Source: DASZUK01 sp035547695 (GTDB lineage Bacteria > Actinomycetota > Acidimicrobiia > Acidimicrobiales > RAAP-2). Taken from it: DNA of 64,000 nt. Below, one piece after another: positions 34,217-43,197 of this stretch; position 1 is the first letter of the stretch; every line of letters starts with the position of its first letter. Where the stretch lies: the NCBI GenBank assembly GCA_035547695.1, contig DASZUK010000001.1:62001-126000 (forward strand). Direction: 5' to 3'. Under the pieces are notes generated by a model. The model was not told the DNA's origin, did no database searches, and was given only the letters and a program-made list of their open reading frames with translations. The translations under genes and the position numbers were made by a program.

Positions 34217-35021
34217 CCCGGTGACCGCCGGGAAGCTGCTCGACGGCCAGGTGGCCGTGGTCACCGGCGCCGGCCGGGGCATCGGCCGGGCCCTGGCGCT
34301 GCGGCTGGCCGCCGACGGGGCCACCCTGGTGGTGTCGTCGCGGACCCGGTCGGAGCTGGAGGGGGTGCTGGCGGAGGCCGAGGCCTGCGGCGCCGGTCCG
34401 GGCAGCCGGGCGGTGGTGGCCGACGCCCTCGACCGCGACGGGGCCAGGGCCCCGGTGGCCGAGGCCGTGGCCGCCTTCGGCCGGGTGGACGTCCTGGTCG
34501 GCAACGTCGGCGGCCGGGCCCTGGCCGGGGAGGCCGACGGCGACCCGTACACCTGTCCCGACGAGGTGTTCGAGGAGCTGGTCACCTTGAACCTGGTGTC
34601 GCAGTGGTGGGCGGTCCGGGCCGCCCTGCCGTCGATGCGGGCCCGCGGCTACGGCCGTATCGTCCTCGTCGGCTCCGGGTCGGCCCACCGGGCCGGGGGG
34701 TCGGCGGGGTACGCGGCGGCCAAGCACGGCGTGGTCGGCCTCACCCGGTCGCTGGCCGTCGCCACCGGCCAGGACGGCATCACCGTCAACTGCCTCAGCC
34801 CCGGCTGGACGTTGACCGGCCACAACGACTGGGCCGCCATCGGCCGCCGCCACGGCGTCGTCGGTCCCGACGAGGGCCGCCGGTGGGCCGAGTCGGAGAA
34901 CGCCCAGCGGCGCATCCTGGAGCCCGACGAGCTCGGCGGGATGCTGCGGCTGCTGGTGTCGCCGGACGGGGCCGGCATCACCGGGCAGGAGCTCTGCGTG
35001 GACGGCGGCTACAAGCTCTGA
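34182..35021 (+). CDS. Short-chain dehydrogenase/reductase
   Basis: A 279-residue SDR. NAD(P) motif TGAGRGIGR, NVGG, catalytic Ser in VGSGSAHR and YAAAKHG (Tyr-Lys), with a C-terminal GQELCVDGGYKL. It reduces or oxidises a hydroxy/keto group. ATG 34182 has GAGG 8 bases upstream inside a repeat. GTG 34221 is an alternative start nearer the conserved fold. It ends 16 bases before the convergent PhyH gene. Confidence 0.9.
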   Translation: MRRPDEGPDEATPVTAGKLLDGQVAVVTGAGRGIGRALALRLAADGATLVVSSRTRSELEGVLAEAEACGAGPGSRAVVADALDRDGARAPVAEAVAAFGRVDVLVGNVGGRALAGEADGDPYTCPDEVFEELVTLNLVSQWWAVRAALPSMRARGYGRIVLVGSGSAHRAGGSAGYAAAKHGVVGLTRSLAVATGQDGITVNCLSPGWTLTGHNDWAAIGRRHGVVGPDEGRRWAESENAQRRILEPDELGGMLRLLVSPDGAGITGQELCVDGGYKL

Positions 35022-35037
35022 CGGCGCCCACCCGCGG

Positions 35038-35913
35038 TCACCCCGGAGGGCGGCCGGCGTCGGCCTCGGGCCCGGCCGGGGGCGGCCGCAGCAGCTCCTT
35101 CGGGTCCTTCCCGTCGACGTAGCCCAGGAACGGCGGGTACAGGTTGTAGCCAAGCAGCTCCTGGAGCCGTTCGGGAAGGTCGCGGACCAGGTCCGGCGGG
35201 TAGGTCAGCCCGAGGTTCTCCTGCGGCCGCAGCCAACTGACCGAGTACTCCAGGACCACGCCCAGCCGGGGCCGGTCGGTGGTGTTGGCGCCGCCGCCGT
35301 GGAGCAGGCTGCCGAGGTACAGCAGCACCGATCCGGCCGGCATGTCGGCCACCACCACCTCGTCGGCCTCGGCCAGCCGTTTCTCCGGGCGGCGGTGGGT
35401 GCCGGGCACCATCCGGGTGGCCCCGTTGGCCTCGGTGAAGTCGTCCAGCGCCCACATGGTGTTCAGGGTGAGCGGCCCCACCGAGGTGGGCAGCGGGTAG
35501 ACGCCGTCGTCGGCGTGCAGCGTCTGCGCCGGCTCCCCCGGGTGGATCTCGACGGCGGTGGACACGCACATCTGGTAGTGGCCCAGCACCCGGTCGGCCA
35601 CTCCGAGGACCAGGGGGTGCAGGAGGGCGTCGTCGAACGTCCGGACCTTGGCCAGCACCGAGTAGACCCGGCGGGTGCGGCGGCCGAGAAAGGAGTTGGC
35701 GCCGAACTCGGTGCGGTCCAGCCACGGCTCCAGGGACCGCCGCTTCGCCGCCACCTGGTCGGCGTCCAGCACCCGCGGCACCACCGCGAAGCCGTTCGCC
35801 AGCACCGTGGCCGCCACCCTCTCGGCGTCAATCCCCTCGCCGGACGTCTCCGCGGAAACGCCGGTCCCCGCGCCGGACGTCTCCGCGGAAACGTCCAACC
35901 GGTCGTCGCTCAC
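35038..35913 (-). CDS. Phytanoyl-CoA dioxygenase (PhyH) family protein
   Basis: A 291-residue Fe(II)/2-oxoglutarate dioxygenase-like protein. The iron ligands are His and Asp in TLHADDGVYP and the distal His in LLHGGGANTTDRPR, with the Arg that binds 2-oxoglutarate. It hydroxylates an acyl-CoA or other lipophilic substrate. The N-terminus holds a VSAETSG repeat from a 23-bp duplication. GTG 35913 overlaps the SnoaL-like stop (TGA/GTG), so this is the second gene of the minus-strand unit. Confidence 0.9.
   Translation of the reverse strand: MSDDRLDVSAETSGAGTGVSAETSGEGIDAERVAATVLANGFAVVPRVLDADQVAAKRRSLEPWLDRTEFGANSFLGRRTRRVYSVLAKVRTFDDALLHPLVLGVADRVLGHYQMCVSTAVEIHPGEPAQTLHADDGVYPLPTSVGPLTLNTMWALDDFTEANGATRMVPGTHRRPEKRLAEADEVVVADMPAGSVLLYLGSLLHGGGANTTDRPRLGVVLEYSVSWLRPQENLGLTYPPDLVRDLPERLQELLGYNLYPPFLGYVDGKDPKELLRPPPAGPEADAGRPPG
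35838..35893 (-). repeat. 23-bp direct repeat in PhyH N-terminus
   Basis: cgccggacgtctccgcgg followed by aaacg is repeated exactly at 35838-35860 and 35871-35893. It encodes the duplicated VSAETSG element. Confidence 0.9.
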
Positions 35914-36440
35914 CCCGGCTCCTCCTCCGGGCCGGCCAGGGCGTCCCCGAACAGGGCCCGGGCGGTTGCGTCGCCGTCGAGCTGCCGGTTGACCCGGTCG
36001 GTGACCCGCCACCCCTCCGGGGTCCGGGCCAGGTCCCACCGGTTGGCGGTCAGCCGCCACACCCGGAAGCCGTCGGCGGCCTCGTCGCGGAGCAGGAGCT
36101 GGGCGTGGCAGAGGGCGACGGCCCGGTCGCCGTCGACGGCGACGTGGGGGTTGCTGACCACATGGCCGGCCCCACCGGTGATGAACCCCTGGTGCTGGGG
36201 GCCGCGGACCATCCCGGCGATGGCGTCGCGGCCGGTCCAGGTGCCGACGCCGGCGTCGTACCGGCCGTCGTCGGTCCACAGCTCGGCCACCACGTCGGCC
36301 TCGCCGGCGTCGACGGCGGGCCCGTAGCGGGCGACGGCCTGCTGGATGGCCAGCAGGTCCTCGACGGCCCGCAGCCGTCCGGACAGCTCCTCGACGGCCC
36401 GCCGGAGGGTGGCCAGCTCGTCCGGTGCCGATGCGGTCAT
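35910..36440 (-). CDS. SnoaL-like protein with N-terminal coiled coil
   Basis: A 176-residue protein. The first 30 residues form a heptad-like helix (ELATLRRAVEELSGRLRAVEDLL), followed by an NTF2/SnoaL-like fold (AIQQAVARYGPAVDAGEADVVAELWTDDG, GHVVSNPHVAVDGD, RVWRLTANRWDL). Such coiled-coil SnoaL proteins often occur with oxygenases. ATG 36440 has AGGAGG upstream. It is translationally coupled to the PhyH gene downstream. Confidence 0.83.
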   Translation of the reverse strand: MTASAPDELATLRRAVEELSGRLRAVEDLLAIQQAVARYGPAVDAGEADVVAELWTDDGRYDAGVGTWTGRDAIAGMVRGPQHQGFITGGAGHVVSNPHVAVDGDRAVALCHAQLLLRDEAADGFRVWRLTANRWDLARTPEGWRVTDRVNRQLDGDATARALFGDALAGPEEEPG

Positions 36441-36529
36441 CGTGGTCCTCCTCGGGGATCGGTCCGCCGCCCCGGACGGGCCCGGCGGGTGGGTGGGGGT
36501 CCGAACAGGGCCATCGTATGAGCCGGCGG

Positions 36530-37651
36530 TCACCCCGCCCTCCGGGCCGTTGCGGCCCGGTCTCCGTCGGGCCCGGCCGGCCCTGCCCGCCCCCCATCGG
36601 GCCCGGCCCGCCCGGTCCGGGCGGATGGGTTCCCCGACAGGCGGTCGGCCGCCGCGATCAGGTCGGGCAGGTCGGCGAAGGTGCGCAGCAGGTCGTTGAG
36701 GTGGGTGCAGGTCCCGGTGCCACGGAGGTCGCGGCGGACCCGGAGGCGCAGGTCGACGAGGGAGGCGCCGACCAGGGCACCGGCGCTGGCCGCGGCCGAC
36801 GGGCACTCCGACGCCGGCAGCACCCGGGGGTCGGCGTCCACCGCCACCAACCGGCCCCGGTCGACGGCGGCGGTGACCGCGTACTCGTGGACGACGGTCT
36901 CGGAGCCGTCCGGCTCGGTGTAGGTGTCCCGGAACATGGCGTCCACCGCCCACCGGTCGCCGCCGGCCGGCCCGAGGTCGGTGCGGCGCCGCCGGCGGAC
37001 CGTGCCCGGCCGGCGGGCAGGCAGGTGGTGCCAGGCCCACCGGTCCCCGACCCGGGACAGGTCCGGCGCGGCCGGACCCAGGATCATGGGAGCCCGGCCG
37101 TCGGCCACGGCGGCCTGCAGCATGGACGATCCCGGCGCCCACCCGGCGCAGACGCCGGCCATCGAGCCGACGTCGACGTGCCGCGTCGGCCCGTCCGGCC
37201 CGGCCAGCCGCAGCAGGTGGTAGCCGGAGACCAGCGACACCGCCGGCAGCTCGTCCAGGAGGGCGTACACCAGGTTGGCCGCCGCCGGGTCCCGGCCGCC
37301 ACCGAGGTCGGCGGCGGACAGGGCCAGCCGGAAGGCCCCCCGGAGGGACTGGCCGCGGAGGCCGCGCAGGGCGCCGTCGGGCAGGGCTGCGTCCAGGGCC
37401 AGCACGGCCCGGCGTTCCCGGTCGACCTCCGCCGTGACCGCTTCGGACGCCAGCACCACCGGCTCGGCGGCGGAGCCGTCGCCGGGGGTGAGCAGGTCCC
37501 GGCCGGCCCCGGCGAGGCGGAGGGTGCCGTCCGGCCCGGCCGGCCACCAGGCGTCGACGGTGGTGGTCCGCCGGATCGACCCCGGCACCCGGGCCGGGGT
37601 GCGGTCGGCCGGGCGGTGGGGGCCCGCCGGCACTCTCGGTCCGGTCGTCAT
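36530..37651 (-). CDS. DUF2889-family protein
   Basis: A 373-residue protein with the start GSIRRTTTVDAWWPAGPDG and the C-terminal block CPSAAASAGALVG and GTCTHLNDLLR that mark DUF2889. The family has no established reaction but is recurrent in actinobacterial and proteobacterial aromatic/steroid catabolic clusters. There is no signal peptide. The tail is Gly/Ala/Arg-rich. ATG 37651 is chosen because upstream sequence is low-complexity. It lies 89 bases before the SnoaL-PhyH pair on the same strand. Confidence 0.75.
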   Translation of the reverse strand: MTTGPRVPAGPHRPADRTPARVPGSIRRTTTVDAWWPAGPDGTLRLAGAGRDLLTPGDGSAAEPVVLASEAVTAEVDRERRAVLALDAALPDGALRGLRGQSLRGAFRLALSAADLGGGRDPAAANLVYALLDELPAVSLVSGYHLLRLAGPDGPTRHVDVGSMAGVCAGWAPGSSMLQAAVADGRAPMILGPAAPDLSRVGDRWAWHHLPARRPGTVRRRRRTDLGPAGGDRWAVDAMFRDTYTEPDGSETVVHEYAVTAAVDRGRLVAVDADPRVLPASECPSAAASAGALVGASLVDLRLRVRRDLRGTGTCTHLNDLLRTFADLPDLIAAADRLSGNPSARTGRAGPDGGRAGPAGPDGDRAATARRAG

Positions 37652-38112
37652 CCGCCGCCCCTTCCGATCCACGATGGTGTCGCCGCCGCAGCGGCCCGGA
37701 TCGGAGCCCCATCGGCGCAACGGTCGCAATATAGGCGGCGGCCCCTCCTGACCCGGCCGGCCGGCCCGATCGCAGTGGCCCGGCCTACAGCCTGGGGCTG
37801 GTCGGGGCCGGCGCCTTCCCGGGACCTGGCCCACCGCCGGGGCGGGGTGAAGGCCCAGGCCGAGCCGGCGGGCCGGAGGCTGCGGTGGCGGCCGGCGACG
37901 GTGCCGGCGGGCACCCGGCTGGGGACCGGTGGAGGAGCCGGGCGGGGAATTGCTCGCTGTTCCAACCTACCGAGAATCGCCCTGACCTGGGACGACGCGC
38001 CCAGTCGGGGACGAAACCCCAGCCCGTTGACCAGCGCTTTTGTCGATTCTCCGTCAGCCGGACCAGAACACATCACCGACATCCCCTCCCCTCCCGTCGG
38101 TACCATCGCCCG
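37652..38112. other. 461-base divergent intergenic region
   Basis: No supported gene. Near 37728-37733 AATATA gives a TATATT -10-like box on the minus strand toward the DUF2889 gene, without a clear -35. On the plus strand TTGACC (38027-38032) is followed by a slightly A+T-richer stretch (CAGCGCTTTTGTCGATTCTCC), which may hold the promoter of the thiolase-like gene. The middle is uniformly GC-rich. Confidence 0.5.
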
Positions 38113-39717
38113 ATGAGTGGCGGCAACGGCGGCACCGGCGGCACCGGCGGCGAGGGCGGCAGGGCCCTGGACCCCAGGACCCCGGTGGTGGTCGGGGTGG
38201 GGCAGGTCACCAACCGGCCGGACCCGGCGGTGCCGGCCGACCGGCGGCCCCAACCCCTGGACCTGATGGTGCAGGCGGTGGTGGCCGCCGTCGAGGACTG
38301 CGACGGGGTGGCCCCCGGCGCCGCCGCCCCGGCCGGTCGCCGCCTGCTGGAGCGGACCGGCAGCCTGGGGGTGGTGGCGTCGTTCGGCTGGGACCCGCCC
38401 AACCCGGGACTGCTGGTGGCCGGGGCCCTCGGCATCGAGCCGGCCGAGGTGCTGCTGAGCGGCACCGGCGGCAACACCCCCCAGTCCCTGCTGCACCGGG
38501 CGGCCCGGGCCATCGGCCGGGGGGAGCTGGACGTGGCGGTGGTCACCGGCGCCGAGGCGTTGTACACCAGGATGGTGGCCGCCCGCCGCCAGCACCCCCC
38601 GGTCCGGCTGGGGTGGGCCACCCAGGACCCGGCCACCACGCCGGCGCCGGTGCCGTTCGGGGACGACCGGGACCCGGCCACCGACGCCGAGGTGGCCGCC
38701 GGGGTGGCGCTGCCGGTGCAGGCGTACCCGCTGCTGGAGAACGCCCTGCGGGCCGCCCGGGGGTGGACCCTGGAGGAGCACCGGGCGGCCATCGGCCGGC
38801 TGTGGTCCGGGTTCTCGGTGGTGGCCGCCGGCAACCCGTACGCCTGGCTGCCCCGGGCGATGGCCGCCGAGGAGATCATGGCGGCCGGGCCGGCCAACCG
38901 GATGATCGGGTTCCCGTACCCCAAGCTGTGCACCGCCAACCTGATGGTGGACCAGTCGGCGGCGTACCTGTGCTGCTCGGTGGCCGCCGCCCGGGCGGCC
39001 GGGGTGCCCGAGGACCGCTGGGTGTTCCCGCTGTCCGGCGCCGACGCGGTGGACCACTGGTACCTGTCGGAGCGCCCCGACCTGCACCGGTCGCCGGCCA
39101 TCCGCTTGGCCGGGCGGGACGCCCTGGCGTCGGCCGGGATCGGGGTGGACGACGTCGACCGGGTGGACCTGTACTCCTGCTTCCCGGTCGTCGTCCAGAT
39201 GGCCGCCGCCGAGCTCGGCCTGGCCACCGACGACGCCGATCGGCCGCTGACGGTCACCGGCGGCCTCACCTTCGGGGGCGGCCCCGGCAACAACTACACC
39301 GCCCACGGCATCGCCACCACGGTCCGGCTGCTCCGGGAGCGGCCCGGCAGCGTCGGGCTGGTCACCGGCCTGGGGTGGTACGCCACCAAGCACGCCGTCG
39401 GGCTGTACGCGTCGCGCCCCCCGGCACACGGCGGACGGGACGGGTTCCGGTGGTCGTCGCCGCAGGCCGAGGTGGACGCCCTGCCTCGGTGCCCGGTGGA
39501 CGACGCGGCCACCGGGCCGGTGACGGTGGAGACCTACACGGTCACCTACGACCGCGACGGCCGGCCCGACGGCGGCATCGCCGCCTGCCGCACCGCGGCC
39601 GGCGCCCGGACCTGGGCCCGGATCACCGACGCCGACGACCTGGGGTCGGTGGTGGCCGCCGACGGCATCGGCCGGACCGGGACCGTCGGCACCGACCGCG
39701 TCCTGAAGCTGAGCTGA
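38113..39717 (+). CDS. Thiolase-like acetyl-CoA acetyltransferase homologue without nucleophilic Cys
   Basis: A 534-residue thiolase-fold protein with an extra C-terminal domain of about 90 residues (VTVETYTVTYDRDGRPDGG, GARTWARITDADD), as in a common actinobacterial acetyltransferase family. At the nucleophile position it reads LSGTGGNTPQS, with no Cys. The C-terminal active-site area has TFGGGPGNNYTAHG. It may act as an aldolase, a non-catalytic CoA-binding protein, or use a different residue. It stands alone, 168 bases before the next promoter. Confidence 0.8.
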   Translation: MSGGNGGTGGTGGEGGRALDPRTPVVVGVGQVTNRPDPAVPADRRPQPLDLMVQAVVAAVEDCDGVAPGAAAPAGRRLLERTGSLGVVASFGWDPPNPGLLVAGALGIEPAEVLLSGTGGNTPQSLLHRAARAIGRGELDVAVVTGAEALYTRMVAARRQHPPVRLGWATQDPATTPAPVPFGDDRDPATDAEVAAGVALPVQAYPLLENALRAARGWTLEEHRAAIGRLWSGFSVVAAGNPYAWLPRAMAAEEIMAAGPANRMIGFPYPKLCTANLMVDQSAAYLCCSVAAARAAGVPEDRWVFPLSGADAVDHWYLSERPDLHRSPAIRLAGRDALASAGIGVDDVDRVDLYSCFPVVVQMAAAELGLATDDADRPLTVTGGLTFGGGPGNNYTAHGIATTVRLLRERPGSVGLVTGLGWYATKHAVGLYASRPPAHGGRDGFRWSSPQAEVDALPRCPVDDAATGPVTVETYTVTYDRDGRPDGGIAACRTAAGARTWARITDADDLGSVVAADGIGRTGTVGTDRVLKLS

Positions 39718-39788
39718 GCCGTCCGGCCATCCGGCAGCGCGGGCGGGCAACACCACCGCTCGCCGGTGGGCGCGCTACTGTGCGGCGC

Positions 39789-39817
39789 TAGACAACTGAT
39801 GATTTATTCAACATAAT
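39789..39817 (+). promoter_or_regulatory. Sigma-70-like promoter of D-aminoacylase-like operon
   Basis: TAGACA (39789-39794), 17 bases, then CATAAT (39812-39817): a good match to the housekeeping promoter, in one of the few A+T-rich islands. It is about 70 bases upstream of the TTG start at 39886. Confidence 0.65.
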
Positions 39818-39823
39818 GATTTA
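39799..39823 (+). promoter_or_regulatory. ATGATTTA direct repeat over the promoter
   Basis: ATGATTTA occurs at 39799-39806 and 39816-39823, 17 bases apart, covering the spacer and the -10 region. Spacing near 1.5 helical turns and overlap with the promoter suggest a regulator-binding site, but none is assigned. Confidence 0.45.
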
Positions 39824-39885
39824 GGAGTTCGCGTCTCGGGTTCGGAGGCGCGCACGGCGGGGGTACCGACAGGGGAGGGAAGGCG

Positions 39886-41571
39886 TTGTCCGTAGGTCGG
39901 CGCCAGCGGGGATCGAACGCGGTGCTGCGGGGTGCCACGGTGGTCGACGGCGACCGCCGGCCGCCGCGCCGGGCCGACGTCCGGGTGGAGGACGGGATGG
40001 TCGTCCAGGTCGGTGACGGGCCGGGCCCGCTGCCGGCCGGCGACGCCGCGGTGGTCGACCTGGACGGGCTGGTGCTGGCACCGGGGTTCATCGACCCCCA
40101 CACCCACTACGACGCCCAGGTGCTCTGGGACCCGGACCTGACCCCGTCCAGTTGGCACGGGGTGACCACGGTGGTGACCGGCAACTGCGGGTTCACCCTG
40201 GCCCCCACCCCCGAAGCCTGCCGGGGGGAGGTGATGGAGATGTTGTCGGTGGTCGAGGGCATGTCCCGGGCCGCCCTGGAGGCCGGCATCGACTGGGGGT
40301 TCACCTCGTTCCCCGACTACCTCGACGTGGTCGACGGCCTGCCCAAGCGGATCAACGTGGCCGCCATGGTCGGCCACTCGGCGCTGCGCTACGCGGCCCT
40401 GGGCCTGGAGGCGGCCACCCGGCCGGCCACCGGCGACGAGATCGACCGGATGCGCCGGATGGTGGACGACGCCCTGGCCGCCGGCGCCGTCGGGCTGTCC
40501 ACCTCCCGGTCCGAGAGCCACGTCGGCGCCCGGGCCCGTCCGGTGCCCAGCCGGGCGGCGGACCCCGCGGAGATCGCCGCGGTGGCCGATCCGCTGCGCC
40601 GGCGCGGGGCCGGGCTGGTGGAGGCCACCTGGGGCCCGGACCTGTTCGTGGAGGAGCTGGCCGCCCTGTCCGACCGGCTGGACCGGCCGGTGACCTGGGC
40701 GGCCATCCTCACCCAGCCCGGCATGCCGGAATGGACCGAGCGGATCCGGGAGGCCACCGGCCGGCTGCCCGGCCAGGTGGTCCCCCAGATGGCCGCCAAG
40801 CCACTGAAGGTGCAGATCGACCTCGGCGTCCCCGGCACCATGGCCACCGTCCCGGCCGTCTCCGACGCCCTGGCCGCCGAGGTGGCCGACCGCAAGGCCC
40901 GGTTCGCCGATCCGGCCTGGCGGGCCGACGCCGGCCGGCAGGTGGCCGCCACCGACTGGGCCCGCCGCCTGTCGCGCGCGGTCCTGCAGGAGTCGGTGGC
41001 CCACGCCGACCTGGTCGGCGGCCCCACCCTCGGCGAACTGGCCGCCGCCGCCGGCCGCACCCCGTTCGAGGCCCTCCTGGACCTGGCCCTGGCCGACGAC
41101 CTCCGGTCCCGGTGGTCCGTCGCCCTGATGAACGACGCCGACGACGAGCTGGCCGACATGCTGGGGGACGACCGGTTGCTGCTCGGCCTGTCCGACGCCG
41201 GGGCCCACGCCGCCCAGTTGTGCGACGCCGACGCCCCCACCTACCTGCTGGGCCACTGGTGGCGGGAACGGGGCGCCATCTCCCTGGAGGACGCCGTCTG
41301 GCGGCTGACCGCCCAGCCGGCCGACCTGTTCGGCCTCCGCGGCCGCGGCCGCATCGCCCCGGGCATGGTGGCCGACCTGGTGGCCTTCGACCCCGACACC
41401 GTCGGCGGCCGCGGCCTCAGCCGGCGGTCCGACTTCCCCGGCGGCGCCGACCGGCTGGTGGTGGAGAGCGCCGGCATCGACCGGGTCTGGGTGGCCGGCA
41501 CCGAGGTCTGCTCCGGCGGCCGGCTGGTCCCCGGGGCCTTCCCCGGCGAGTTGCTGAGGGCCGCGGCGTGA
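39886..41571 (+). CDS. D-aminoacylase-like metal-dependent amidohydrolase
   Basis: A 561-residue amidohydrolase-fold enzyme of the N-acyl-D-amino-acid deacylase group. Visible: the HxH motif FIDPHTHYDAQ, GVTTVVTGNCGFTLAP with the Cys that binds zinc in D-aminoacylases, the catalytic-Asp motif LSDAGAHAAQ, and the C-terminal beta-sandwich (GRIAPGMVADLVAFDP). The THIRDE and SHLK-type His ligands of classical enzymes are not seen. TTG 39886 follows GGGGAGGGAAGG. It overlaps the next gene by 4 bases. A close relative lies at 55132-56844. Confidence 0.85.
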   Translation: MSVGRRQRGSNAVLRGATVVDGDRRPPRRADVRVEDGMVVQVGDGPGPLPAGDAAVVDLDGLVLAPGFIDPHTHYDAQVLWDPDLTPSSWHGVTTVVTGNCGFTLAPTPEACRGEVMEMLSVVEGMSRAALEAGIDWGFTSFPDYLDVVDGLPKRINVAAMVGHSALRYAALGLEAATRPATGDEIDRMRRMVDDALAAGAVGLSTSRSESHVGARARPVPSRAADPAEIAAVADPLRRRGAGLVEATWGPDLFVEELAALSDRLDRPVTWAAILTQPGMPEWTERIREATGRLPGQVVPQMAAKPLKVQIDLGVPGTMATVPAVSDALAAEVADRKARFADPAWRADAGRQVAATDWARRLSRAVLQESVAHADLVGGPTLGELAAAAGRTPFEALLDLALADDLRSRWSVALMNDADDELADMLGDDRLLLGLSDAGAHAAQLCDADAPTYLLGHWWRERGAISLEDAVWRLTAQPADLFGLRGRGRIAPGMVADLVAFDPDTVGGRGLSRRSDFPGGADRLVVESAGIDRVWVAGTEVCSGGRLVPGAFPGELLRAAA

Positions 41572-43085
41572 CCACCGCCGTCCGCAGCGGCCCGGTGGCC
41601 GCCGGCCGGGCCCTGGCGGCACCGGGGCGGTCCGCCCGGCAGATCCGGGCCGAGCTGGGCCACCCGGTGGTCGACGCCGACGGCCACGTCCTGGAGCTGC
41701 TCACCGCGGTCCTGCCGTACGTGCGGGAGGAGCTGCCCGCCGCCGCCTTCGAGGCGTTCCGGTCCCGGGCCCTGCCGGTGGACGACATGGTCCGGGCCCA
41801 TTCCACAGCGGCCGTGGCCCGGGCCACCCGGGTCCCCCAGGGGGCGTGGTGGGCCACCCCGGCGGCCAACGTCGACGACCTGGCCACCGCCACCCTGCCG
41901 GCCCTGCTGTACGACCGGATGGACGACCTGGGGATGGACTACGCCATCCTGTACCCCACCAAGGCCCTCGGGGTGGCCGCCGTCGAGGACCCCGACGTCC
42001 GCCGCGGGGTGGCCCGGGGGTTCAACCGGTACTACGCGGAGACCTACGGGCCGTACCAGGACCGGTTCCGGGTGGCCGGGATCATCCCGATGCACACCCC
42101 AGAGGAGGCCTGCGACGCCCTGGACCACGCCCGGTCGGTGGGGCTCCGGGTGGTGGTCCTCCCCGACGGCGTCGTCCGGCCCATCGAGCGGGCCGGGACG
42201 CCCACCAACCGGCTGCTGCCCGGGCAGACCCACTGGCTGGACACCTACGGCCTGGACAGCGCCCACGACTACGACCCGGTCTGGGCCCGCTGCGCCGACC
42301 TGGGGCTGGCCGTCAACTTCCACGTCGGCGTCGGCGCCGTCGTCCCCCGGGTGGCCGCCTCGGTGACCAACTACGTCTTCAACCACGTCGGGTTCTTCGC
42401 GGAGCGGATGGGGCACCTCTGCAAGTCCCTGTACCTCGGCGGGGTCACCACCCGGTTCCCGCAGCTCCGGTTCTCGTTCCTGGAGGCCGGCTGCGGCTGG
42501 GCCTGCTCCCTGGTGGCCGACCTGGTCGAGCACTGGGAGCGCCGCAGCCCGGCCGCCCTGGCCGCCCACCTGGACCCGGCCCTGATCGACTGGGACCGGT
42601 TCGAGGGCCTGGTCCGCCGGTACGGCGCCGGCCTGATCGCCGGTCCCGACGATTGGCGGGCCGCCCTGCGGCAGGTCCCGGCCACCGGCACCCCGCCGGC
42701 CGACCGGGACGACTGGCGGCACCTGCGCCCTACCTCCGACGAGGACGTCGTCGGCCGGTTCGTCGACAGCTTCTCCTTCGGCTGCGAGGCCGACGACCGG
42801 GCGGTGGCGACGGCCTACTCCGGCGTCGTCCCCGGGGGGCGGACCCTACGGGCGATGTTCAGCTCCGACATGGGCCACTGGGACGCCGGCGACCTGGACG
42901 GCGTGCTGGCCGCCGCCGTCGGCCTGCTGGACCGCGGCGCGCTGACCGAGGACCAGTTCGCCGCGTTCGCCGCCGGCAACGCCATCGACCTGTTCACTGC
43001 CGCCGACCCCGCCTTCTTCGACGGCACCGCCCTGCAGGGCCATGTCGCCAGCCGGCCACCGGCAGGACCGTTACAAGGGGGTTGA
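41568..43085 (+). CDS. Amidohydrolase-2-family TIM-barrel hydrolase
   Basis: A 505-residue member of Amidohydro_2, a large actinobacterial group. It starts with VVDADGHVLE (metal-ligand D-x-H) and has NFHVGVGA, the ENxAGW-like FLEAGCGWACSLV and a C-terminal MFSSDMGHWDAGD with the catalytic Asp. These enzymes hydrolyse or decarboxylate cyclic or aromatic acids. It is about 100 residues longer than the other three family members in the window, mostly in the C-terminal half. GTG 41568 overlaps the upstream stop, pairing it with the D-aminoacylase-like enzyme. Confidence 0.85.
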   Translation: MTTAVRSGPVAAGRALAAPGRSARQIRAELGHPVVDADGHVLELLTAVLPYVREELPAAAFEAFRSRALPVDDMVRAHSTAAVARATRVPQGAWWATPAANVDDLATATLPALLYDRMDDLGMDYAILYPTKALGVAAVEDPDVRRGVARGFNRYYAETYGPYQDRFRVAGIIPMHTPEEACDALDHARSVGLRVVVLPDGVVRPIERAGTPTNRLLPGQTHWLDTYGLDSAHDYDPVWARCADLGLAVNFHVGVGAVVPRVAASVTNYVFNHVGFFAERMGHLCKSLYLGGVTTRFPQLRFSFLEAGCGWACSLVADLVEHWERRSPAALAAHLDPALIDWDRFEGLVRRYGAGLIAGPDDWRAALRQVPATGTPPADRDDWRHLRPTSDEDVVGRFVDSFSFGCEADDRAVATAYSGVVPGGRTLRAMFSSDMGHWDAGDLDGVLAAAVGLLDRGALTEDQFAAFAAGNAIDLFTAADPAFFDGTALQGHVASRPPAGPLQGG

Positions 43086-43111
43086 CGTTCGGCGTCTAGT
43101 CCATTAATAAT
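43082..43111 (+). promoter_or_regulatory. Promoter of the Liv-type ABC operon
   Basis: TTGACG (43082-43087), 18 bases, then AATAAT (43106-43111), in an A+T-rich island right after the hydrolase stop. TCTAGTCCAT (43096-43105) and TCTAGTGGAT (43130-43139) form a near-repeat flanking the -10 region. It gives the binding-protein gene its own transcript start. Confidence 0.6.
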
Positions 43112-43176
43112 AGTTGATATAGCAATGATCTAGTGGATGTATGCTGCTCTGTCCGAAAGGCCCGTAAAAGGGCCCA

Positions 43177-43196
43177 AATCCCGCAAGGGGGGGATT
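43177..43196 (+). promoter_or_regulatory. 5' leader hairpin overlapping the ribosome site
   Basis: AATCCC (43177-43182) can pair with GGGATT (43191-43196), leaving gcaagggg as loop. The Shine-Dalgarno AAGGGGGGG (43185-43193) is partly in this stem, only 2 bases before GTG 43198. A second small hairpin, GGCCC-GTAAAA-GGGCC, lies at 43159-43174. Confidence 0.45.
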
Positions 43197-43197
43197 C

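Noticed and set aside
37652..38112. A tRNA or small RNA gene in the largest gap
   Set aside because: No cloverleaf, no anticodon-arm pattern and no convincing promoter-terminator pair could be recognised.
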